A DNA stretch of 64,000 bases from a bacterium (GCA_024222485.1 JAAEPJ010000335.1:70383-134382), one strand, 5' to 3'. Positions 28,062 through 39,342 are shown, counted from the first letter of the stretch. The notes: generated from the letters alone by a model not told the origin. A program made the numbers and translations.

Positions 28062-30629
28062 CTAAAACTCTACCCCAATAGCGGGTATTTCTATTATGGC
28101 ATCATTAGTTTTTAAAACTTGCTCTTGATATTTTTTAGCGGAAAGCACTAAATCCAAAATATTACTTTGAAATTCATTTACACGACCTGTAAATACTGCC
28201 TCATCTCCATAATTCTTTGCAGCAACTTCACTTACTTTTCCCAAAACATTATCATAAGCACAAGTCAAAACAATATAATTCCAAAGGCTAACATCTCCAG
28301 TTAAAATCTCTGTTGGAAGAAAAATCTTAATTTTACTCTTAGCTTCATTCACTTCATAATCTAGCTCTGCACGCTGCATAACAGCACCATCAATTTTTGC
28401 TTGGTATAAGACTATCCCTTTTTTATTAAATACAATACAATATTCCCAAGCACTCTTAAGGTCTGTAAAAGCTTTCCTTCCTGCTAATAATTTAGTATTT
28501 CCTAAGCCTTTTCTACCATTTAAATCAATATAAATATCTAATTGTAATTTATCCAAAATTTTCCTATCCAAGCGAGAAAAATTAACCTCTATATTAATAC
28601 CATTATTATCTTTTAAAATTGAAAATTTTCGAATATCATAAAAACCTCTTTCGTTTAAATTTTTTGGATATTTAAACGATCCATCGCCATAATCATCACC
28701 CTTAGCATCATAAACAACAAGTCCTCCAGAAAGCTCCGTTAAAGAATTAGCAATAAACCTCATTTTTTTCTCTTTTTGTTCTTTAAAGTCAATATCTAAA
28801 AACTTATAAATCTCCATACGCATAGCTAGATGATTAGGATCTAGGGGTAACCTTAAATCAAGCATTTCTAAATAAAACCGTGCATTCATTTTATAAATAT
28901 ATCCCATTAAGGCTTTATAGTCTTTTTTCTTAATTTTCCCTCTATTTTTCAATTTTTCTAACTTCTTTAAAATATTCCCTAAATTTTGCCAATATTCAAG
29001 TTCACTCTTTTGATCAAACCAACTAACAACATTATTAAGATTAATAATAAAATCTTGCTCAGTAATATCAATAACCTTACAAAACTCTTTTTTAGTATCC
29101 ATATCTTCTACAAAAAGTTGCTTTAAAGATTTAGAAACCTCTTTCACTTCTTGATCACGCTTACGAAACTCTTGGATTATAAACTTCTGCAACTTAGTAA
29201 TTGAATTTATATATTTATTCTGCTTAAAGATTTTTTTATAAATTTTAGCAAGAGAGTCTATGTTATTTATTTTATGAAAATCAAAAATAAAAACAGCATC
29301 ACTACCAGAAAGATTAATCAATTCAATATTTTTTTTAAAAATTTTCAAGCTTATTTCAGGGTATTCATAATCTAAAAACACATTTTCAAAAAGCAAACAA
29401 ATATTTTTTTTATGAGTTTTTTTCTTAATTATCACCTGTTCATAGTGACTAAAGTCACCTTTATTTAAAACTATTTCATAATCACGGATAGCAAAAATAT
29501 TAAATACATTCTTATCTATAAAGTCAATATCGGAAATAATACCTTGTGGTAATTCTTGTGAGATGCTCTCTTTAAGAGTAAAAAAAGCAGCATATTTCTT
29601 AAAGGACTTGGCAACATGCCACATCGCAATATAAGGCAGATTAATCGACTTTTTGAGCATTTCATTTAAGTAAAGGTGTACTTGAGAACTGGCTAGAAGA
29701 TCGACTTTGGCATTAAAATACGGATAAACTAAGAATTTCCAGTTTTTTTGCCAATTTACTTTATTCACAAAAAAATCATAAACTTCTTGCAACTTTTCTT
29801 TTTTATAATTTATTAAAAATTCTAAATCATCTTTATCTAAAAGTTCTTCATCTATTTTCTTAATAATTTTTTGAATTCTACGCTCGCTTAAAGAAAATTC
29901 ATCCAGGTAACCAAGATAAATTCTCACAACTTGATCAAATAACTGTGCCTCAGTAAGGTCCTCCGCATAAATTTCTAGTTCAGATTCAACTTGATCAAGA
30001 CTAAAAATTTCTTTTAATGTACTTGTACTGATTATCAAATCATTCAATAATAAAAATTCAAATATATCCGTTACTATACTTGATTCACTTGAAGACTCCA
30101 AAGACAGAGTTTTGTCCACTGATCCAACAGGTAAGTTTGCGTTATTATCCCCAAAATTGAAAGCCTTAAAATATTCTAAAATTTCAGGATTAATCGCAAT
30201 AGAAATAGGTTTATTACGACAGTTTTCTTGCAAAATTTTTAGGGAGGTATAATGTCTTAAAATCTCTTTAGTAATCTCAAGAGTATTCCTCGTTGATTTA
30301 TCTATAAAATACTTTGAATCAACCTGCATATCATAAACAAAAATCAAACCATAATTATAGTTACTTTCATGAAAGGTATTATTTTCTACAATTTTACTCT
30401 CGCTCATTAAGTTTTGCAAAGATACAGAACTTTTGGCAACTGTTATATCTAAATCTAAACTTATTTCTTCTGGTGTCTTAGCTCTTAATTGCTTAGATTC
30501 TCTCAGCAAGTTTTGAGAGTTAGAATTCTTATCCAAGGCATCAGGATTCTCTTCAGCAAAAACGGGACAGAAAAAAAATAAAATTAAGATAGTAAAAAAT
30601 ATTATTTTAAAGTCTTTCAGTATTTTCAT
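28062..30629 (-). CDS. Secreted GH57-like protein with glucodextranase-C domain
   Basis: An 855-residue protein with a signal peptide (MKILKDF then a hydrophobic run to about residue 25, ending PVFAEE). Residues about 90-165 recall the start of GH57 glycoside hydrolases (paired strands, TLEITKEILRHYTSLKIL, ISIAINPEILEYF), but the expected HxHQP-type motif reads VYDMQVD, so activity is doubtful. The middle is rich in charged helices. Residues about 645-830 match the glucodextranase C-terminal (Glucodextran_C) module: DAKGDDYGDGSFKYP, GFYDIRKFSI, LDIYIDLNG. Likely periplasmic or surface glycan-binding; function not known. It follows aroQ. Confidence 0.7.
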   Translation of the reverse strand: MKILKDFKIIFFTILILFFFCPVFAEENPDALDKNSNSQNLLRESKQLRAKTPEEISLDLDITVAKSSVSLQNLMSESKIVENNTFHESNYNYGLIFVYDMQVDSKYFIDKSTRNTLEITKEILRHYTSLKILQENCRNKPISIAINPEILEYFKAFNFGDNNANLPVGSVDKTLSLESSSESSIVTDIFEFLLLNDLIISTSTLKEIFSLDQVESELEIYAEDLTEAQLFDQVVRIYLGYLDEFSLSERRIQKIIKKIDEELLDKDDLEFLINYKKEKLQEVYDFFVNKVNWQKNWKFLVYPYFNAKVDLLASSQVHLYLNEMLKKSINLPYIAMWHVAKSFKKYAAFFTLKESISQELPQGIISDIDFIDKNVFNIFAIRDYEIVLNKGDFSHYEQVIIKKKTHKKNICLLFENVFLDYEYPEISLKIFKKNIELINLSGSDAVFIFDFHKINNIDSLAKIYKKIFKQNKYINSITKLQKFIIQEFRKRDQEVKEVSKSLKQLFVEDMDTKKEFCKVIDITEQDFIINLNNVVSWFDQKSELEYWQNLGNILKKLEKLKNRGKIKKKDYKALMGYIYKMNARFYLEMLDLRLPLDPNHLAMRMEIYKFLDIDFKEQKEKKMRFIANSLTELSGGLVVYDAKGDDYGDGSFKYPKNLNERGFYDIRKFSILKDNNGINIEVNFSRLDRKILDKLQLDIYIDLNGRKGLGNTKLLAGRKAFTDLKSAWEYCIVFNKKGIVLYQAKIDGAVMQRAELDYEVNEAKSKIKIFLPTEILTGDVSLWNYIVLTCAYDNVLGKVSEVAAKNYGDEAVFTGRVNEFQSNILDLVLSAKKYQEQVLKTNDAIIEIPAIGVEF

Positions 30630-30681
30630 AGTTTTATTTTAATAAAGAATTATTTCAATAGAAATATAAGCTCCATTGAGT

Positions 30682-31119
30682 CTACCGTAAAACAGATAAC
30701 AATGCTTCTAATCCAAGCTCATAGCTCTTTGCGCCAAAACCAAAAATTTGCCCGATACAAGCGGCTGAAATAATTGATTTATGCCTAAAATCTTCTCTTT
30801 GATAAATAGAAGATAAATGCACTTCAACAACAGGCAAATGAGAGGCCTTAATCGCATCATGTATGGCAATACTTGTATGAGTATAAGCTCCAGGATTAAT
30901 AACGATACCATCAATATTTTCATCTGTACAAGCTTTACCAATTTGATCTACAATCTCACCCTCAATATTAGATTGAAAAAAACTTACTTTTGTATTCTCA
31001 GATGATATTTTTAAAATGTTTGCATTTATTTGTTTCAATGTCAAACTTCCATAAATCTCTGGCTCACGCTTCCCTAAAAGATTAAGGTTAGGACCATTGA
31101 TTATTAAAATATTTTTCAT
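30682..31119 (-). CDS. aroQ: 3-dehydroquinate dehydratase, type II
   Basis: A 145-residue enzyme making 3-dehydroshikimate. Signature motifs are INGPNLNLLGKREPEIYG with the catalytic Tyr, NPGAYTHTSIAIHDAI, and EVHLSSIYQREDFRHKSI. It complements aroKB at 7.2 kb on the other strand. Confidence 0.97.
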   Translation of the reverse strand: MKNILIINGPNLNLLGKREPEIYGSLTLKQINANILKISSENTKVSFFQSNIEGEIVDQIGKACTDENIDGIVINPGAYTHTSIAIHDAIKASHLPVVEVHLSSIYQREDFRHKSIISAACIGQIFGFGAKSYELGLEALLSVLR

Positions 31120-31175
31120 TTAGCCTTAGTCCTCAATAAAGAATAGATTTACTTTTTTAAGTATAACAAAATATT

Positions 31176-32291
31176 CTAAGAAAGCATATTTTTTACAAGG
31201 TGGCAAAAAAACTCTACACCGACCTCTAATGCATCCTCATCTATATCAAATTTAGGATTATGCCACTCTTCTATAATTCCCTTATCTTTATTTCCAGTTC
31301 CAAGATGGATATAACAACCCGGAACATATTCTAAATATTCAGCAAAATCCTCACCGCCCATACAGGCTTTTTCTAATGCGAGATATTCCAAATCATTCAC
31401 TTTAGCAACTTCTAAACATTTATCAAATAATTTTTCATCGTTAGTTACTAATTCAGCCATATTGCGTATTTCTAAATTAAAGTCTATTTTCTCTGTTTCT
31501 TCATCTATAATTTTCCTTATCGTTTGTTGAATTTTTTTTCTAACATCATTATTTAGAGTTCTGATTGTCCCTTTAATGGTTAGATATTTTGGCATAATAT
31601 TAAAAGCTGTCCCTGCAGTAACCTGGCAGAGAGTAAGGATTGAGTCTCCTTTTTCAATCTGGTAAATTTTCTGAATTATATTTGCAGCTACCAAAATTAT
31701 ATCTGGAGTTTTTTCAGGCATAGCTGCATGCCCTCCCTTACCAATAAGTTTTAAATCGATTTCATCAACTGCAGCCATAATCGGACCAGATTTTAACCCT
31801 AAAACACCGGTCTTGATATCTGGCTTGACATGAAAACCAAAAATAGCTTTTGGTCGTGGGTGCAAAACATTATTATCCACCATAAATTTAGCCCCGCCAA
31901 TACCTTCTTCATTTGGCTGAAATAATACTCTTAAGCGCCCCACTAATTTGACTTTAGATAGAACCTTTACAACCCCAAGCATAACCGCTACATGTGAATC
32001 ATGACCACAAGCATGCATTTTCCCCTTATTCTTAGAACAATATTCTTTATTAGATTCTTCCGTCATAGGTAAGGCATCCATATCCGCACGCAACATGATG
32101 ATATTTTCAACTTCATCAATATCGCCAAGTTCTGCAATAACTCCTGTTTTGGTGGGCATAACAGAATATTTAACATTCATTGCTTCCAGCTCTTTAATAA
32201 TTAATTCTTGTGTCTCAAATTCCTCAAAACCTAATTCAGGATTTTGATGTATAGTTCTCCGCATTTGTATAACATAATTTTTAATATCCAT
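31176..32291 (-). CDS. M20 family amidohydrolase
   Basis: A 371-residue M20D metallo-amidohydrolase. Motifs: HQNPELGFEEFET, ADMDALPM, MHACGHDSHVAVMLG, and PNEEGIGGAKFM; C-terminal GGEDFAEYL carries a zinc ligand region. Related enzymes remove acyl groups from amino acids or from N-acetyl-diaminopimelate; the substrate is open. It lies 12 bp downstream of nnrD. Confidence 0.92.
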   Translation of the reverse strand: MDIKNYVIQMRRTIHQNPELGFEEFETQELIIKELEAMNVKYSVMPTKTGVIAELGDIDEVENIIMLRADMDALPMTEESNKEYCSKNKGKMHACGHDSHVAVMLGVVKVLSKVKLVGRLRVLFQPNEEGIGGAKFMVDNNVLHPRPKAIFGFHVKPDIKTGVLGLKSGPIMAAVDEIDLKLIGKGGHAAMPEKTPDIILVAANIIQKIYQIEKGDSILTLCQVTAGTAFNIMPKYLTIKGTIRTLNNDVRKKIQQTIRKIIDEETEKIDFNLEIRNMAELVTNDEKLFDKCLEVAKVNDLEYLALEKACMGGEDFAEYLEYVPGCYIHLGTGNKDKGIIEEWHNPKFDIDEDALEVGVEFFCHLVKNMLS

Positions 32292-32303
32292 AAAATTTCA
32301 CCT

Positions 32304-33182
32304 CTAAACATTTTTCAAAGCCTCTATGAGATCTGAAGCTATAATCGATCTTTCTCCATACTTTTCTCTTAAAATATCTCCTGCCTTCCCATGCAAAAAA
32401 ACAGCAACCTTAGCAACATCAAAAAACCCTTTTTGATTGTTTTGAGCAAAAAGTCCTGCAATTACCCCAGCTAAAACATCCCCTGTTCCGGCTGTTGCCA
32501 TTCCCGTATTTCCTGTAGTATTTTGCCAAAGCTCGCTCCCATTAGATAGCAGAGTCTTATGGCCTTTCAGCACACAAATCATGCTAAATTTTTTAGCCGC
32601 TTTTTGACAAAATCTTGAGCGATTATTTTTAATATCATTCACTAAAGTTAAATCAAGAAGCCTTTGTAGCTCTTTCTCATGTGGAGTCATTATCACAGGA
32701 AGATCAGACATATTATTTTCCCAACGACTAAAAGAGAGTGAAAAAAGAGCATCTGCATCAATAACCATTGGCACTTTAACTTCATTAACAAAGCGATTAA
32801 CAAATTTAATTGTCTCTGGTTGCCGACCAATCCCGCAACCAAGAACGATCACATCCACCTGTCTTTTCATTAAAAATAATTTCAAAAACTGTAAAGAATC
32901 CTCATCAAAAAATTTACCTTGTTTTGATGGAACAGCTAAAACCATTACCTCTACAAAGTGCTCCATCGCAACTAAAGCAATTCCTTCAGGGACTGCACAG
33001 GTAACCACACCTGCTCCGCTTTTAAGTGCAGCCTTTGCCGCCAAAATTGCAGCACCAAGCATCCCATATGAGCCAGCAACGACTAAAACATGACCGTAAT
33101 CATATTTTGATGAATTGGCTAACCTCAAATTTTCTGGTCGTTTAAAATATTCATCAATAAATTGTTGTGTTATATTTTGCAT
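32304..33182 (-). CDS. nnrD: ADP-dependent NAD(P)H-hydrate dehydratase
   Basis: A 292-residue YjeF_C/CARKD-family repair enzyme that restores NAD(P)H from its hydrate. Motifs: VVAGSYGMLGAAILAAKAAL, IMTPHEKEL, VLKGHKT, and the catalytic GNTGMATAGTGDVLAG. The epimerase (NnrE, YjeF_N) half found fused in many bacteria is absent. First gene of the run down to fabH. Confidence 0.95.
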   Translation of the reverse strand: MQNITQQFIDEYFKRPENLRLANSSKYDYGHVLVVAGSYGMLGAAILAAKAALKSGAGVVTCAVPEGIALVAMEHFVEVMVLAVPSKQGKFFDEDSLQFLKLFLMKRQVDVIVLGCGIGRQPETIKFVNRFVNEVKVPMVIDADALFSLSFSRWENNMSDLPVIMTPHEKELQRLLDLTLVNDIKNNRSRFCQKAAKKFSMICVLKGHKTLLSNGSELWQNTTGNTGMATAGTGDVLAGVIAGLFAQNNQKGFFDVAKVAVFLHGKAGDILREKYGERSIIASDLIEALKNV

Positions 33183-33372
33183 AAAATATTTTATCTCTGT
33201 TTCAATAATATTATTATCATTATTCTAATATATTTTCATATATTACAAATATTAATAACATTTTCAAAAAAAAATTTCATAAATCTAGTATTTTTTAATA
33301 AAATACATAGAATAAGTTGAATTATATGGATATTTAGAAAAACTATAAATATGCTCTCTTTATAAAAAAATT

Positions 33373-34131
33373 ATGAAAAAACAGAACACAAAAAAAGGTA
33401 TTTATATATTGCCAAGTCTTTTTACTCTGGGAAACCTTTCACTAGGATTTCTTTCGATTATAATGACTAATAATGCAAGGTTTACTACAGCGGCTTGGTA
33501 TATTTTATTTGCAGGAGTTTGTGACATCCTTGATGGACTCATTGCTAAATTAACAAATACAACTAGCCAATTTGGTGCGGAACTTGATTCTTTGGCTGAT
33601 CTGGTTACTTTTGGGATTGCGCCTGCCATTTTAATTTATCAATTTACATTGTTTAAATTACCCAAATGGGGCATTATCATTGCTCTTTTGTATATCATCG
33701 CTGCAGCTTTACGGCTTGCAAGGTTTAATACAAAAAAAGGAGAGGAATCTCAGTATTGCTTTAAAGGATTACCTTCTCCTGCAGCTGCAGGAATTTTGGT
33801 AACTTTTGTGCTTATTAACTTAACAACTCAAAGGACACCTGTTATTGCTAAATACTTGGATCTCTTTATCAAAGTCTGGCCTTTAATTGTAATTTTGGTT
33901 GCCTATGCAATGATCAGTAATTTAAGCTATTTTGCTATAAAAAATTTAAAGCTAAAAAAACCTAAAACAATAAGGTTTATCGTTTTATTAGGCATTGGAG
34001 GAGTATTAATATGGCGTTTTCCTGAAAATATGTTATTTACAATATTTTTATTATACTTTTTATCAGGAAGCATTGACTTAATTAGAAAGTTAAATAGAGC
34101 CACGATAATTTTTAAAAATCGAAAAAAATAA
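33373..34131 (+). CDS. pssA: CDP-diacylglycerol-serine O-phosphatidyltransferase
   Basis: A 252-residue integral membrane enzyme making phosphatidylserine. The CDP-alcohol phosphatidyltransferase motif reads DILDGLIAKLTN...FGAELDSLAD, with the usual Asp residues; the common Arg after DGxxA is Lys here. Seven or so hydrophobic segments follow the PSLFTLGNLSLGFLS start. It begins a plus-strand unit with the leucine genes. Confidence 0.92.
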   Translation: MKKQNTKKGIYILPSLFTLGNLSLGFLSIIMTNNARFTTAAWYILFAGVCDILDGLIAKLTNTTSQFGAELDSLADLVTFGIAPAILIYQFTLFKLPKWGIIIALLYIIAAALRLARFNTKKGEESQYCFKGLPSPAAAGILVTFVLINLTTQRTPVIAKYLDLFIKVWPLIVILVAYAMISNLSYFAIKNLKLKKPKTIRFIVLLGIGGVLIWRFPENMLFTIFLLYFLSGSIDLIRKLNRATIIFKNRKK

Positions 34132-34177
34132 TTAACTAAAAAAAATTATACTTTTTTCAATAATGTGGAGCAAAAAA

Positions 34178-35701
34178 ATGAACAACCAAGTTTATATATT
34201 CGATACAACACTTCGAGATGGAGAGCAATCTCCTGGTGCAAGTTTAAATATTAAAGAAAAAATAGAGATTGCGAAAACCTTAGAACAACTCCAAGTTGAT
34301 GTCATTGAGGCAGGTTTTCCAATATCATCACGTGGTGATTTTAAATCCGTTAAAACTATTTCTACTCATATCAAAAACACCACCATTGCCGCTCTAGCCC
34401 GTGCTTCTGAACAGGATATTAACGCGGCGTATGAAGCCCTGAAAGATTGCAAAAATAAAAGAATTCATACTTTTCTTGCAACATCGGATATCCATCTTAA
34501 ATATAAGCTAAAAATGGATAGAAACTCTGTCTTAGAAAAAGCTGTACACGCTGTTAAATATGCGAAAAATCTAGGAGTAGAAGTAGAGTTCTCAGCAGAA
34601 GATGCAGCCAGAACGGACCTAGACTACTTATGCAAAATTACGGAAAGTGTCATTGCTGCAGGTGCAGATATTGTTAATATTCCTGATACTGTTGGCTATG
34701 CTTTACCTAATGAGTTTGCTGAGAGAATTAAAACACTTTTTAATAAGGTCTCCAATATTGACCAAGCGATCATTAGTGTCCACTGCCACAATGACCTTGG
34801 GCTTGCTGTTGCTAATACCTTAGAGGCTATAACAAATGGTGCTCGTCAGATTGAATGCACAATAAATGGACTTGGTGAGCGTGCAGGAAATGCAGCATTA
34901 GAAGAGATTATCATGACACTTAAAACTCGCCAGAATGCCCTTAATTTAACGACGAATATTAACACAAAAAATATTTACAAAACATCTAGGTTGGTTAGTA
35001 ATTTAACAGGAATTGCGGTGCAGCGGAATAAAGCCATTGTTGGAGCAAATGCTTTTGCACATGAAGCAGGCATCCATCAACATGGGGTTTTATCTCATAC
35101 TGAAACTTATGAAATTATGACGCCTGAGTCAATTGGTCTTAAAACAAGTAATATTGTCTTGGGAAAACACTCTGGCCGACATGCTTTTATTAATAAACTA
35201 GAAAAACTTGGCTATTCTTTTGAAAAAGTAAAAATTGATGAACTATTTTTTAAATTCAAGGAACTAGCTGATAAAAAAAAAGATATCTTTGATGAAGATA
35301 TTCAAGCTTTGGCTACAGATGAGTTTAACAATAAAAAAAATGACTTTTTAAAGCTGAAGTTATTTTCTGTCTTAAGTGGAAATCAAGAAATACCACACGC
35401 CAAAGTAAAAATTATTAAAGATGGCAAAGAGGTTCAGGCATCGGCTAATGGTGATGGACCTGTTGATGCCGCCTATAATGCGATAGAAAAAGTAGCAGGA
35501 ATTGAGCTTAAGCTTGAAGACTACAATATTCGTGCCATATCTAGAGGGAAGGATGCCATGGGTGAAGTTATCGTTCAAGTTTCTGCTTCAAATTTATCTT
35601 TCTATGGGAAAGGAACATCCACCGATATTGTTGAAGCGAGTATCAAAGCTTATGTTGATGCAGTCAATAAAATACTGCGTAATACAAAACTAAAATCTTA
35701 A
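34178..35701 (+). CDS. leuA: 2-isopropylmalate synthase
   Basis: First committed enzyme of leucine synthesis. 507 residues from the ATG at 34178; GGAG at 34167-34170 is its SD and rules out the ATG at 34163. Motifs: [51 protein letters not shown] and a C-terminal LeuA dimer domain (regulatory) from about residue 380. Head of leuACD. Confidence 0.97.
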   Translation: MNNQVYIFDTTLRDGEQSPGASLNIKEKIEIAKTLEQLQVDVIEAGFPISSRGDFKSVKTISTHIKNTTIAALARASEQDINAAYEALKDCKNKRIHTFLATSDIHLKYKLKMDRNSVLEKAVHAVKYAKNLGVEVEFSAEDAARTDLDYLCKITESVIAAGADIVNIPDTVGYALPNEFAERIKTLFNKVSNIDQAIISVHCHNDLGLAVANTLEAITNGARQIECTINGLGERAGNAALEEIIMTLKTRQNALNLTTNINTKNIYKTSRLVSNLTGIAVQRNKAIVGANAFAHEAGIHQHGVLSHTETYEIMTPESIGLKTSNIVLGKHSGRHAFINKLEKLGYSFEKVKIDELFFKFKELADKKKDIFDEDIQALATDEFNNKKNDFLKLKLFSVLSGNQEIPHAKVKIIKDGKEVQASANGDGPVDAAYNAIEKVAGIELKLEDYNIRAISRGKDAMGEVIVQVSASNLSFYGKGTSTDIVEASIKAYVDAVNKILRNTKLKS

Positions 35702-35724
35702 ATATAGAAAATAGGGAGAAAAAA

Positions 35725-36975
35725 ATGGGCATGACAATTACAGAAAAAATTCTAGCTAAACATGCAAATCTTGACTCAGTCAAGGCAGGACAATTTATTG
35801 AAGCTAATGTAGATATTGCACTGGGAAATGATATTACAGCACCTTTAGCAATTAAAGAATTTAAAAAACTAGGAATAAAAAAAGTTTTCGATAAAAATAA
35901 AGTTTCTTTAATTCCAGATCACTTTACACCGAACAAAGATATTAAGTCTGCTGAACAATCTAAAATCTTACGCGAATTTGCTAAAGATCAAGACTTGACT
36001 CATTATTATGACCAAGCAGATGTTGGGGTGGAACATGTCCTTTTACCTGAAAAAGGAATTGTTGTACCGGGGGATCTAGTAATCGGAGCAGACTCACATA
36101 CTTGTACCTATGGTGCACTTGGAGCTTTCTCAACAGGTGTGGGCTCTACTGATTTAGCAACGACGATGGCCATTGGAAAAGTCTGGCTTAAAGTTCCAGA
36201 AACTATTAAATTTGTCATAACAGGAAAACTCCCACAAGGAGTCTATGGTAAAGATATTATCCTGCATATAATTGGAATAATTGGCGTTGGTGGTGCACTA
36301 TATAGAGCAATGGAATTTACGGGAGATACAATTGAAAATTTAAATATGGCAGATCGTATGACTATTTGTAACATGGCTATTGAAGCAGGAGGAAAAAGTG
36401 GAATCATTACTCCGGATGCCATTACAGAAGAGTATGTTAAAAGTAGAGCTCAAAGACCTTATGAGTTCTTTGCCAGTGATCCTGATGCAAAATATTTAGA
36501 AGTAATTCATATTGATACAACAAAGCTTGAACCAAAAATTGCCTTTCCACACCTCCCATCTAATATCAAAAATATTAGTGAAGCTAAAAACATTAAAATT
36601 GATCAAGTAGTCATTGGCTCTTGCACAAATGGTAGAATAGAAGACTTAAGGATTGCAGCCAATATTCTCAAAGGTAAAACAGTCAATGAAAATACTCGCC
36701 TTCTAATCATTCCAACAACTCCTTTGATTTACAAACAAGCAATGGAGGAAGGATTATTTAGTATTTTTTTAGATGCAAAAGCGACTATTTCCCCACCAAC
36801 TTGTGGTCCATGCCTTGGGGGACATATGGGAGTTTTAGCTAAAGGCGAAAAAGCACTTACTACGACGAATAGAAACTTTGTAGGAAGAATGGGACACCCT
36901 GAAAGTGAAGTTTACCTTTGCTCTCCTGCTGTTGCCGCAGCATCAGCAATTAAAGGTGAAATTGTCGCACCATAA
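35725..36975 (+). CDS. leuC: 3-isopropylmalate dehydratase large subunit
   Basis: A 416-residue aconitase-fold protein. Cluster cysteines lie in [12 protein letters not shown] and [31 protein letters not shown] is a signature. Works with LeuD to isomerise isopropylmalate. GGGAG precedes the ATG; an alternative start is the third codon. Confidence 0.97.
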   Translation: MGMTITEKILAKHANLDSVKAGQFIEANVDIALGNDITAPLAIKEFKKLGIKKVFDKNKVSLIPDHFTPNKDIKSAEQSKILREFAKDQDLTHYYDQADVGVEHVLLPEKGIVVPGDLVIGADSHTCTYGALGAFSTGVGSTDLATTMAIGKVWLKVPETIKFVITGKLPQGVYGKDIILHIIGIIGVGGALYRAMEFTGDTIENLNMADRMTICNMAIEAGGKSGIITPDAITEEYVKSRAQRPYEFFASDPDAKYLEVIHIDTTKLEPKIAFPHLPSNIKNISEAKNIKIDQVVIGSCTNGRIEDLRIAANILKGKTVNENTRLLIIPTTPLIYKQAMEEGLFSIFLDAKATISPPTCGPCLGGHMGVLAKGEKALTTTNRNFVGRMGHPESEVYLCSPAVAAASAIKGEIVAP

Positions 36976-37001
36976 ATAAATTATAAATAGAGGAGAAAAA
37001 C

Positions 37002-37487
37002 ATGATTTTTAAAGGTAAAGTTCATAAATATGGAGATAATGTAAATACAGATGAAATTATTCCAGCAAGATATCTGAATACATCAGATGAGGCTGAGCTT
37101 GCGGCACACTGCATGGAAGATATAGATATAGATTTCCCAAAAAATGTTCAACCGGGAGATATTATTGTAGCAGGAGAAAATTTTGGTTGCGGTTCTTCTC
37201 GAGAACATGCCCCCTTAGCGATTAAAGCAAGCAATGTTTCCTGTGTCATAGCACAAAGTTTTGCTAGAATTTTTTTTAGAAATTGTATTAATATGGGGCT
37301 ACCAATTTTAGAATCTAATTTTTATCAAGAAATAAAGTCAGGGGATGAAATTAAAATTGACCTTGACACTGGAATTATCACGAGACTTAGAGATAATAAA
37401 AAATTCAAAACAGAGAAGTTTCCTGAATTTATGCAAAATATTATCAATGCTGGTGGACTAATGAGCTATGTAAAAAATAAAATATAA
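37002..37487 (+). CDS. leuD: 3-isopropylmalate dehydratase small subunit
   Basis: A 161-residue swivelling domain with [16 protein letters not shown] and [17 protein letters not shown], typical of archaeal-type/short LeuD. It lies 26 bp after leuC with AGGAG before the ATG. Confidence 0.97.
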   Translation: MIFKGKVHKYGDNVNTDEIIPARYLNTSDEAELAAHCMEDIDIDFPKNVQPGDIIVAGENFGCGSSREHAPLAIKASNVSCVIAQSFARIFFRNCINMGLPILESNFYQEIKSGDEIKIDLDTGIITRLRDNKKFKTEKFPEFMQNIINAGGLMSYVKNKI

Positions 37488-37495
37488 TAATTCAA

Positions 37496-37518
37496 ACAGG
37501 GATATTTTATACCCCTGT
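37496..37518 (+). terminator. Short hairpin after leuD
   Basis: Arms ACAGGG / CCCTGT with an 11-nt loop, 8 bp after the leuD stop. The stem is only 6 bp and no T-run follows, so support as a terminator is weak. Confidence 0.3.
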
Positions 37519-37637
37519 AAATTATCATAAGAATTTTACTTTATAATAAAATAAATTTTTCAGAAGCAAAGACCTTAAATATTTTTAATAAACTTTTTAA
37601 GTTTAAAATTCTTATCTATCTTTAAAAGTAATAAAAC

Positions 37638-39275
37638 ATGGAAATAAGCAATCCTATTTTACCAGGATTTAATCCTGATCCTTCCATTATTAAAGTTAAT
37701 GACACTTATTATATTGCTACTTCTACATTCGAATGGTACCCTGGCGTACAAATTCATAAATCAAAAAATTTAAAAAATTGGCAATTAATTCAACATCCTT
37801 TAGTCCGTGATTCACAACTTAATATGCTAGGCTCAACTTATTCAATGGGTGTTTGGGCACCATGCTTATCTTATGATAGTGGGACTTTCTATCTTATATA
37901 TACAAATGCTAAACAAGCAGGTATCACACATAACTACTTAGTCACAACAACTGATATAGAAGGAATATGGTCTGATCCGATTTATCTTCACTCACGCGGA
38001 TTTGATCCTTCATTGTTTCATGATGACAATGGGAAAACATGGTTACTTTCCATGTATTTCGACCACTTACCATGGAGTATGTTTGTTGATTTGAATAAAA
38101 ATTTAATAAAAAATAAAGCAAATACTAGAATACTAGAACAATACAACATACTCAAAAAAGAAAAACCTCTCTTTAAAGGAATTATTATTCAAGAATATGA
38201 TAAAAAAATAAAAAAATTAATTGGTAAGCCAAAAAAAATATTTAATGGTTCAAAAATAGGGATCACCGAAGGACCACATCTCTATAAAAAAAATGGGTAT
38301 TATTATTTATTAACTGCTGAAGGTGGAACAAGCTATGGTCATTGTGTTACACTCGCACGCTCAAAGCAACTACTTGGGAAATACGAAATACACCCTAAAA
38401 ACCCAATTATGCGTGCAGAAAAGCATGATTATTTACAGAAGACTGGCCATGCGGATATCTTAATGACAGAGGATATTATGGTTTATTTATGTTCAAGACC
38501 TTTAGACACAAAAAATAAAAAAGGGTCTATCCTCGGCAGAGAAACGGCCATTTGTAAGGTGAGCTGGGATAAAAATAACTGGCTAAATGTCAAAAACAAA
38601 AAATTAATTTCTCCTAAAAGTAATCGAAGTAAAACCAACCCTATGATAGAAAAAACATTACTCTATGATGATTTTACAAGTACAAAATTAAATACCCACT
38701 TCCAATGGTTACGTGGTGATATCTTCAATGAAATCGCATCCCTTCAAGCTCGACCAAACTATTTACGCTTACTAGGCAAAGAAATGATTACCTCAAACTT
38801 CAAACAAAGTTTGATTGCAACTCGCCAAATAAGTTTTTCTTATGAAGCCACTACCGTTATTGAATTTGAACCAAATAATGAAAATCAGATGGCCGGACTA
38901 TCAGCCTTTTACTGTAATGAACTTTTCTACTATGCCTATATTGGCTATGATCAAAAAATAGGCAAATTTTTATCTATCATGACTAATGATCTTGGAGATA
39001 TTAACCTATTCCAAACACCTCCTATTCCTATCTCAGAATACCGTATTTATCTTAAAGCAAAAGTTGACCACCAAAGTTTACAGTTTTATTATTCATTAAA
39101 TGAAGAAAATTGGTTCAAGCTTGGCATAGAACTTGATATGTTTAAGTTATCAGACGAATACTCCTCGGGCTTTACAGGGGCATTTATTGCCTTAGCCTGT
39201 CAAGATCCTATTGGAATGAAAAAACATGCAGATTTCGATTATTTAAAAATAAATTTTTTTTATAACAAAAACTAA
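37638..39275 (+). CDS. GH43 beta-xylosidase/arabinofuranosidase-like glycosidase
   Basis: A 545-residue GH43 enzyme of the XynB3-like group. N-terminal five-blade propeller: NPILPGFNPDPSIIKVND (catalytic base Asp), FDPSLFHDDNGKTW (modulator Asp) and ITEGPHLYKKNGYYYLL (acid Glu); residues about 345-540 form the C-terminal concanavalin-like domain. No signal peptide, so it should act on imported oligosaccharides in the cytoplasm. It stands alone, with no transporter nearby. Confidence 0.93.
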   Translation: MEISNPILPGFNPDPSIIKVNDTYYIATSTFEWYPGVQIHKSKNLKNWQLIQHPLVRDSQLNMLGSTYSMGVWAPCLSYDSGTFYLIYTNAKQAGITHNYLVTTTDIEGIWSDPIYLHSRGFDPSLFHDDNGKTWLLSMYFDHLPWSMFVDLNKNLIKNKANTRILEQYNILKKEKPLFKGIIIQEYDKKIKKLIGKPKKIFNGSKIGITEGPHLYKKNGYYYLLTAEGGTSYGHCVTLARSKQLLGKYEIHPKNPIMRAEKHDYLQKTGHADILMTEDIMVYLCSRPLDTKNKKGSILGRETAICKVSWDKNNWLNVKNKKLISPKSNRSKTNPMIEKTLLYDDFTSTKLNTHFQWLRGDIFNEIASLQARPNYLRLLGKEMITSNFKQSLIATRQISFSYEATTVIEFEPNNENQMAGLSAFYCNELFYYAYIGYDQKIGKFLSIMTNDLGDINLFQTPPIPISEYRIYLKAKVDHQSLQFYYSLNEENWFKLGIELDMFKLSDEYSSGFTGAFIALACQDPIGMKKHADFDYLKINFFYNKN

Positions 39276-39342
39276 ACCAGATCTTTATTTGAGTCTTTAA
39301 TATACTTTTTGTATAAATTACTCTAAAACAATAAAAATTATC

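Noticed and set aside
34163-34177. Upstream ATG start for leuA
   Set aside because: GGAG at 34167-34170 lies after this ATG and is correctly spaced for the ATG at 34178.
37496-37518. Strong terminator after leuD
   Set aside because: Stem of 6 bp without T-run; listed only as a low-confidence feature, since the GH43 gene could be read through.
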